From Pseudomonadota bacterium (GTDB taxonomy: Bacteria; Pseudomonadota; Gammaproteobacteria; Burkholderiales; Burkholderiaceae): a stretch of 46,045 nt of DNA. The stretch lies in NCBI GenBank assembly GCA_021778935.1, contig JAJYBQ010000002.1, positions 1-46,045 on the forward strand, written 5' to 3'. The notes beneath the pieces were generated by a model. That model was given only the letters and a program-made list of their open reading frames with translations. It was not told the DNA's origin and made no database searches. Both the position numbers and the translations under genes were made by a program. Of this stretch, positions 7,786 to 16,700 are shown one piece after another. Position 1 is the first letter of the stretch; each line of letters opens with the position of its first letter.

Positions 7786-10700
7786 TCATCGCAGCGCCGG
7801 TGCGCCGGCAGCACCCTGGATCTGCTTCCAGGGGTCTATGGTCTGCACCCCAGTTGCGAATTGCGGACTGGTCAATGCGGCTTGCGCCGCCGCAAGCGCC
7901 ATGCCCGTCAGGTTTCCGTTCATCCCGAAGTAGTAGGCCAGATCCCCGCCATTGGCGGCGGTCGGACTGCTCGCAAGCTGCGCCGTCGACATGCCGTTGG
8001 ATAGCGCCCAATTCGCGGGCGAGCCGGCGGCGTTGAACTGGTTCACGAGGGAGGCGAAGCTGAACTCCTCGATCGCCTGGTTGCGCAGCGGATCCGGGCT
8101 TGCGGCGTTATACGAGGCGCTCGCCTGCTCGATGACCTGCAGCGTCACGTAGTTCTGCTCGGGCGCCCCCGAATACCAATTGGCGAACGTGATGCTGTCG
8201 CCCGCCGCGCCGTCGTGGAGCACCAGGTTGTTGCCGCTCTTGGTGAAGGATAGGTTCTCGGCATCGATTCCGCCGCCAAGCGACAGGACGCTCTTGGCGC
8301 CCGCCGCAGGCTGCAGCAACGTCGCGCCGTCTCCCAGGCTCACGGCAACTACATTGGCGCTGGCGCCCGTCGAGATGGTATCCGCGTTCTTCCCGGCAGC
8401 GAAGAAGTCGTTGTAGTTCCCGCCCGTCAGCGTGGATGCGCCCGCACCGGCCAACAATGCGGCCTGGTTCCACTGCGCCTGCAGGAGATCCTGTCCGGCT
8501 GTCGCGCCGCCCTCGAGGAACGCGACCCCGTAGCCGCCGGTCAGGCTGTCGTTGCCGGAGTTGGCGACGATTTCGTTGACCGGATCCCAGTTGCCCGCCG
8601 CGGAGAGATTGCCGCTGCCGGTCAGAACCAGGGTATCCACACCGAACGGCAGGGTGTAGCTCACCGACGAGGAAATCGTGTTGTTGCCGAACGGGTCCGC
8701 GATAACGATATCGGAGGAGTTGTTCACCACGAAAAGATCGTTGCCGACGCCGCCGATCAGCAGATCGATCCCGCTCCCCGAAACCAGGGTGTCGTTCCCC
8801 CAAAACCCAAGCAGGATGTCGTTTCCGGAGTTGGCGATCAGAGTGTTGTTTCCGTCAAAGTTTCCGATCCCCAACAGGTTGCTGCTGCCGGTGAGCGCCA
8901 GCGTCTCTACGCCCGTGGGCAGCATATAGCTCACGGAAGACGAAATCGTGTCGGCGCCGTGCGTGCTGCCGACCTGCACCCAATCGGCGCCATTGTTCAC
9001 CACGAAGAGGTCGTTTCCGGTCCCTCCCAGCAGCGTATCGATGCCGGCGCCGGCGACCAGCGTGTCCGCGCCCGAGCCGGCTTGCAACGTGTCGTTGCCC
9101 GAATTCGCAATCAGCCTGTTGGCGGCATCGCCGTTGCCGGTACCGGTCAGGTTCGTCGCTCCCGAGAGCGCGAGCGTATCCACACCGGTCGGCAGGACGT
9201 AATTCACCGAGGACGAAACGGTGTCGGAACCGTGGGTTGGACCGACCTGCACGCTGTCCGTGGCGCTGTTCACGACGAACAGGTCGTTCCCGGATCCGCC
9301 GATCAGGGTGTCAGATCCCGAACCCGCTTGCAGGGTGTCGCTGCCGGAGTTTGCGGTGAGCGTATTGGCAGCGTCGCTGTTGCCGGTGGCGGACAGGTTT
9401 GCCGTCCCGGTGAGCGTGAGCGTATCCACGCCGGTGGGCAACACGTAGTTCACCGAGGACAGGATCGTGTCGGAGCCGTGCGTTGCGCCCACTTGCACGG
9501 CGTCCGCCGTGTTGTTCACGACAAACTGATCGGCTCCGGCCCCGCCAACGAGCGTATCGGCCCCGGAGCCGCTTACCAGGGTGTCGTTTCCGGACCCGGC
9601 GGTCAGCGTGTCGTTGCCGGAGTTGGCGGTGAGCGAGTTGGCCGCATCCGCATTTCCCGTGGCGGACAGGTTCGCGGTCCCCGTCAGCACCACCGTGTCC
9701 ACTCCGGTGGGCAGCGCATAGCCCACGGACGAGAGGATCGTGTCGTTGCCGTGCGTGGCGCCCACTTGCACGACATCCGCAGCATTGTTCACGACAAACT
9801 GGTCGTTGCCGGTCCCGGCAACCAGCGTATCGACTCCCGTGCCGCTTACCAATGTGTCGTTCCCGGAACCGGCGGTGAGCGTGTCGTTGCCGGAATTGCC
9901 CGTGAGCGTGTTGGCCGCATCCGCATTTCCGGTGGCGGACAGGTTTGCCGTCCCCGTCAGCACCATCGTGTCGACGCCAGTGGGCAGCGTATAGCTCACG
10001 GAGGAGAGGATGGTGTCGTTGCCGCCGGCCACGACCGTGTCGGCCGTGTTATTGACCACGAAGACGTCGTTTCCCGTGCCCCCGATCAGCATCGCCACGG
10101 CCGCGCCCGCAACCAGGGTGTCCATTCCAGCGTTGCCGGTGATGGTGTTGAGCGCGTCCGAATTGCCCGTCCCGACGAGGTTGGCCGAACCGGTGAGCGT
10201 GAGCGTGTCCACACCCGTGGGCAACACGTAGTTCACCGAGGACAGGATCGTGTCCGAGCCGTGGGTGGCCCCCACCTGCACGACGTCCGCGGCGTTGTTG
10301 ACGAGGAAGAGTTCGGCACCGCTCCCGCCGATCAACGTGTCGGTCCCCGTGCCGGCGACCAAGGTGTCGTTGGCGCCGCTCCCGATCAGCGTGTCGTTTC
10401 CGGATCCGGCGTAGATCCGGTTGTTCAGGTTGGTCCCCGTCAGGACCTGATTGCCCGTCGTGCCGTAGATGTCGAAGCCGCGCGCGAGCAGTTGCGCATA
10501 AGTGAGCGTTGTTCCGTCCGCAAAAACGAAGTTCTGGATCGCCCCGGAATTGAGCGCGTTCTGCGCCTGGAATCCCTGAATGTCGATGGTGTCACCGTTG
10601 GTTCCCACCCGCAGCAGCATTCCGCCGTCGGGCGCGATGCCGAGCGAGATCATGCTCGACGTGATGCCGGGACCGAAGACCAGGGTATTGGCGCCCGTCG

Positions 10701-13700
10701 CCGAATCGGAGATCGTCATCGGCCCCGTGCCGGCGGCATACTGGAACGTGTCGCTGCCGGAGGCTCCCGCGAGGGTATCGTTGGCAAACCCACCGATCAG
10801 GGTGTCGGGGCCGATCGTCGAGCCGCTTACGAGCTGGTTGGCCGCCGTGGCCTCGAAAACGTTCATCCTCACGTCGATCGTGGACGTTGCGCTCCAGATC
10901 GCGCCGTCGAACGCGCTCACTTGAATCGCATCGGCGGATCCCGGCGTCCCGCCCACGTACTGCAACTGCGCGAGCTGCCCGGCATTGACCAGGAACGGTT
11001 GGCCGGCCGCTTGCGCGGTTCCGTTCAGCTCGAAGTACCCACCGCCGGTTCCCGAATTCGAAATCCGGTACCAGGTGATCGGATTGTTGACCGTATCCGA
11101 TGCGGAAAATAGCGTGTTCGCAGCAACCGCTTGCCCGGCGCGAACGATCGGCTGCGCGGCAGCTTGGACGACCGGATTGAAATCGTTCGGAAGCAGCGTG
11201 GCGGAAGACGACAACCCCGCAATGAATTCGTTGTACGTCATCACGGTGCCATCGGACAGTTGGAACGTCGCCACGCCGGAGGGCACGACGACGGTTCCCG
11301 GAACGCCCGGGGGATTGGGCGACCCTTGCCAGGGAGAACTGCTGAGTCCGTAGTTGATGAGTACCGTGGAGTTGCCGGTTTGCAACTCGAGAACCTGCGC
11401 TCCGCTCGTCGGATCCTGAAAAATCCGGTAACGGAGGTTGCTCAAGGTAACCCCCGCCGGAAGCACGAGCTTCGTGCCCGGATCTTGCGCCACCATCCCT
11501 CCGTACGGGAATGTCGGGTCTTCGATCACGTCCGTTGAATACCCCTGCATCGGAACGTAGAACGTCGAACCCTGCCCCCCGGAGATGCAGTCGAACCCCG
11601 TTCCGGCGGCGATGATGTCCGCGACCCCGGTTCCGGAAATCGTGTCGTTTCCGGAACCGGCCTGGACGAACGCGCCAATTTGCGGCCGGTAAAACGGCAT
11701 GAACAGGCTACCAAGGTCAACGGAAACGTTGCCATTGCCGGTGTTCACCGTGCCATAAAACACCGGGTTGTTACTATTGGTCGACCACGTGCCATAAAAC
11801 ACCGGGTTGCCGGTCGGACCTTGAGAATTGATCGTGTCGTTTCCGCCATCGCCCGTGATGTTGTAGACGACGTAACTCTGGGTCGTTTGCGTCGTGTATG
11901 TAGTGACGGTTTCCGGAACCGGGGTCGTCGCAAGGACCGTGTATGTAAGGGGAGGCGTAACGAGGTTGTATCCGATCAACGTCCCGTTTTGGTATACCGG
12001 GGTTGCGGCGCTGTCCTGGGTGATGAGGCGAGCGTTCCGCAGGCTGGAAAGGCTTATGAAGGAAACGGTGCCGGGAGCCTGCCTGGTCTGGTAGACCGGT
12101 TGCTGGACATAGACAGTTGTCGTGCCGGACGGATACGTGGAACTTTGGGCAATGTCCGACGTGGGAACGCTTGCGACGCCGCCCTGGACCGTCATGTCTT
12201 GCGTGCTCACGCCGTTGAACTGGTATATGAACCCTGGGGGCTGCGAGGTGATGGACAGTCCATCGTTTTGCAGCGAACTCGTGAGTTCGGCCGAGAATCC
12301 CTTTTCCAGTGCGGCGATTTCCTGCTGGTATCCCAGGTTCTGGGGCGGTGCCGGGGGATTGAGAACCTGCGGCGCCTGAGTGCCGCTTGCAACAAGCCAC
12401 AGATCCTGGGACGCGTTCGATCCCGCCGCATAGTAGTTCGGGATGGCGAGCGTCGTATTCCCCGTGGTCGACTGCAGGATGAGCGTATTGGGATTTTGCG
12501 GATCGAAGGTCTCGATGAAATCCGACATCGTCATGCCCGACGGCAGGACGATCTCCTCCACGCCGGGCGTTGTCCCCGCATACAGAACGGCGCTGCCGCC
12601 GCTCGTCAGCTCGAACGTGTCGTTGCCGGATCCGCCGTACATCGCCGTGCTGCCGGCGCCGGCGATCAAGGTCTCGTTACCGCCGCCGCCACGCAGGGTA
12701 TCGCTGCCGGTGCCGGCAACCAGCACATCCCCGGGCTGCAATCCGACGATCTGCTGGTTGCCGGCGCCGGCAAAGATCGTGTCGGCCGCTCCCGCCGCAA
12801 AGATCGTATCGTTGCCAAGACCGCCGGAAATGGAGGTGGCCGCCGTTGCCTCGAAAATCGCATTGCCGAGCGCGCCGGTGATCGTGTTCGAAACGACCTG
12901 CCCTGCGTCATTGAGCAATTGCGCAAGCGTCAGCGATTGCCCTCCGGCAAAGTCGAAGAGGCCAATTCCACCCGTGAGGCCGCCGTCCACCGTGACGGAC
13001 ATCGCACCGTCCTGGAGCAGAAGCGCAGGACTTCCGTCCGTCCCCATCGTCATGCCGACCGTGAGCGACGAGGGCGCAATCCCCGCGCCAAAGTCGATCG
13101 TTCCGCCACCGGTTCCGGTCGAAATCACGACGTTCGAGGAATTGCTGCCGATCGCGTAGGTGTTGGCGCCGACCCCCACCAAGGAATCGGCACCCGTGCC
13201 CGCAACCAAGGTATCGGCTGCGCTGCCCGCGTACAACGTATCGTTGCCCGCACCTGCCGTCAGCATATCGGCGGCGCCGTTTCCGGTAGCGGAGATGTTC
13301 GCGCTTCCGGTCAACACCAGATTGTCGACGTTGGCCGGGGCAATGTAGGAAACGGAAGAGTAGATCGTATCCTGCGTGCCGGCCGCCGCCTGCACGAGCG
13401 TCGATGCATCCTGGACGTAGAAGCGGTCCGCGCTGCCGCCGATCAGGGTGTCGCCCGTCCCCGTGGCCGTGACGGAGCTGCTTGCGCCGCTGCCGACGAA
13501 CTCGGAGTTGGCGCCCGAAAGGGTGACGTCCGCGCCGGAGGCGCCGCTGTTTACCGTATCGGCGGATCCTGATGCGAGGACCGTGTCGACGCCGGAGCTT
13601 CCCCCCACGAACTCGGAGCCGGATCCGGTAATGGTCACGTCGGTCCCGGAGGCGCCCCCCTGGACCGTGTCGGACGAACCCGACGCGAAAACCGTATCGA

Positions 13701-16700
13701 CGCCGGAGCCGCCCCCTACGAACCGGGAGACGGATCCGACAATGGTCACGTCAGCCCCGGAGGCGCTCCCCTGGACCGTGTCGGACGATCCCGACGCGAA
13801 AACCGTATCGACGCCGGAGCCGCCGTTCACCGCAGCCGCGTTGCCGAATGCGTACAGGTGCTCCGCGCTGGCCGCACCCGGCCCCGTGTATCCCTGGATC
13901 GTGCTGTTTGCCGCGAACGAAGACACCGTATCCGACGCGCTTTGCGCCGCGAGGATATCCCCGCTCTGCACACCCAGCACAAAGTTCGAACTCCCGCTCG
14001 CGGAGGGCACCGTCTGATCGCCGCCGAACGCGCTCGCGAGCATCGCTCCCGCCGTGATCGAGCCCGCACCCGAGAGCGCAACTCCGCCGAGCGATCCCGT
14101 CACCCCACCCGCCAACTCGATCGAGCCGCCGTCGCCTGTGAGCGTCAGAACCGGGTTGCCGCTCGCATCGAAGGCGACCCCTCCCGTAAAATCCGTCGGG
14201 GCCATGCCCGGACCGAGCGCGAGATTGACGCTGCCACTGCCCACCACCGCGACGTTGCCAAATCCCGGATTGACCTGCAGCGTAAGACTGCCGCCGGAAT
14301 TCTGGACGAAGTCCGAGCCGGTGCCGGCCACGACCGTATCGTTGCCTCGGGCATAGATCGTGTCGCTGCCGGAGCCCCCTTGCAGAACATCCTGCCCCGA
14401 CACGGTGTCCTGCAGCACCGAAACCCCTGCGCCGCCGACCAGCTTGGTGATTCCCGTCCCGGCATTGACCGTGGTCGGCGCAGCCGTGGTGCCGCCGTCT
14501 CCCGCATAGAGCACGTCGTTGCCGATGCCGCCCTGGATGAAGTCCGTCCCGAGCCCGCCATATACAGTCGTGTCTCCGCTACCGGCAACGATCGTTGTCG
14601 GGGCGACGCTGCTGCCCGCGCCGCCATAAATCACCGTGTTGCCGCTGCCGCCCTGCAAGGAATCCACGCCGGCACCACCGAAGATCGTGGTATTGCCCGA
14701 GCCACCCCAGACGCTGGTCGCCGCTGTGCTCGTACCCCCGTCGCCGGCAAAGAGGCTGTCGGTTCCACTGCCGCCCAGAATGGAGTCCGTTCCGCCGCCG
14801 CCGTACAGGATGTAGGTGCCGGAACTGACGGTTCCGGCTTGCAGCGTATCTGTTCCCGAACCGCCTGCGGAAATCGTCGCATTCGCCGCATCCCCAGCCA
14901 GCAGCGAGTCGTTGCCCGAGCCCCCGACGATCGACTCGTTGCCTTGGCCGCCCTGAATCGTCGTGTTGCCGCTGCCGGCAATCAGCGTATCGCTGCCCGC
15001 GGAACCATAGATGACGTCATTGCCGGAGCCGCCGTTGACGTAGTTCTGCTCCAGGTTCGCGCCGGTGTAGCCATATGAAAGGTTGTTCGGGCCATTAGCA
15101 GAAAAAATCGTGGTGTTGCCGGACCCTCCAAGGATCGTGTTATTCCCATCGCCCCCATCGAGCGTATCCGAACCGGCCCCGCCCTGAATGTATGTTGTTC
15201 CGCCTCCGCCGCGAACAAACTCCGCACCGGAGCCGGCGATGAGCGTGTCGTTGCCCATGCCGCCGATGATCGTCTCTGATCCCGATCCACCTACGACAAG
15301 GTTGTCGCCATTTCCAACGATAATTACATCCGTTCCGCTCCCGCCATAGACCGTATCGTTACTTACTCCAGCGTTCGGTGTTCCCGGTGATCCGGTCAAC
15401 CCGTAACCGTTGTACGGCTGCGGGTATGGATTCGAGTACGTGGGTGGATATCCGCTAATACCCGTGAGAACCAGAGGTCCATTGACGCGAGAAACGTTCC
15501 AATTGGTCGAGGCGCCCGTGACATTTTGACCGCCCAAGAATGTGTCCGCGCCGCTGCCGAGAACGATGACGTCATGCCCCGCTCCAGCCGCGATGTAGTC
15601 GTTGCCATTGCCGCCGACGATCGTGTTGTTGCCGTCGCCAACCGCAATCATGTCGCCTCGCTGGTTCGTGGCTGAGGCACTTCCTGCCGTTGCAACCGCC
15701 TGCGACAAGGTCTCTTGCGTGTTCGCATAGATCTGGTTGTTGCCGCCGCCGGCAACGATCACGTCCGTTGCGCCGTTGCCCACGATCACCGAACTGCCCG
15801 TCGTGCCGTACCCGGAGATCGTGTCCTGCTGTCCGGCAGCGCCAGTCACCGTGTTGAACCCGTTGGCAAGATTCACCAGGTTGTCTGTCGTCGTGGACCC
15901 CGTCATATCGATGACATCGTTTCCGCCGTCACCTTGGTATGCCGTGGTCGGGACCCCGTACACGGAGGTGACTGTCCCCGGAATCACCGCCGTCGCCGTC
16001 CCCGTCGTCACCACCCCCGGCATATACGTGATTGCCAGCGGCGCCGTCGTGATCGGCGTGCCGTTCGGGTTCGCCAGATCCGGCATCGACGCCGCCAACT
16101 GCAGCGTCGCCCCGCCCGAGATGTCGCTCGCCGCACCCCCCGTCACGTCCACCAGCCCGAAGGACACCGCCGTCTCTCCGGCGGCCAGCGTCACCGTGAA
16201 GCTGCCGTTGGCGCCGAGCGGCGCGGCGGGCTGGCCGTTCGCCACCACTTCGAAATCCGATGCGCTCGCGCCCGCGAGAGTGAACGTGACCGTCTGTGCG
16301 GCAGTGCTCGGAACGCCGACGGCAAAGGTATACGCCTGCTCTGATCCGGCAGGGAATATCGCGGGGGGATCCACCCCCAGATTTGCTCCCTGATTCAGCG
16401 AAGTCTTGTTCAAAAACGACAGGCCGAGAAAACCTCCGCCGTTCACCGCTTGTTCAAGATTGAAATCTTGCACGACGATGCTGCCGCCGTTCAGCGTCGC
16501 CGACCCCGGCGCAGTAATCGTCAGCGTGCCGATCGTGGAACTCGCTCCGCTCGAAAACTGGAATTGGTAGCCGTTCGCTATCCACGTATCCGGACTCCCC
16601 GACACCGCGACCGCGCCCCCTGTCGCGGTCGTCGTCGAAACCGTCACTCCGTTCACCTTGATCGCGCCGACACCGTCCGCGTTGGCGACAATCGTTTGCA

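Noticed and set aside
8505..10265. Regularly spaced repeats that could suggest a CRISPR array
   Set aside because: The period is 240-272 bp, repeats are in frame and code for RTX motifs, and no cas genes are present.
8959..11112. Plus-strand 717-codon frame opposite the RTX repeats
   Set aside because: It is the antisense of repetitive RTX coding DNA; it shows Arg/Val/His-rich repeats but no domain or start signal.
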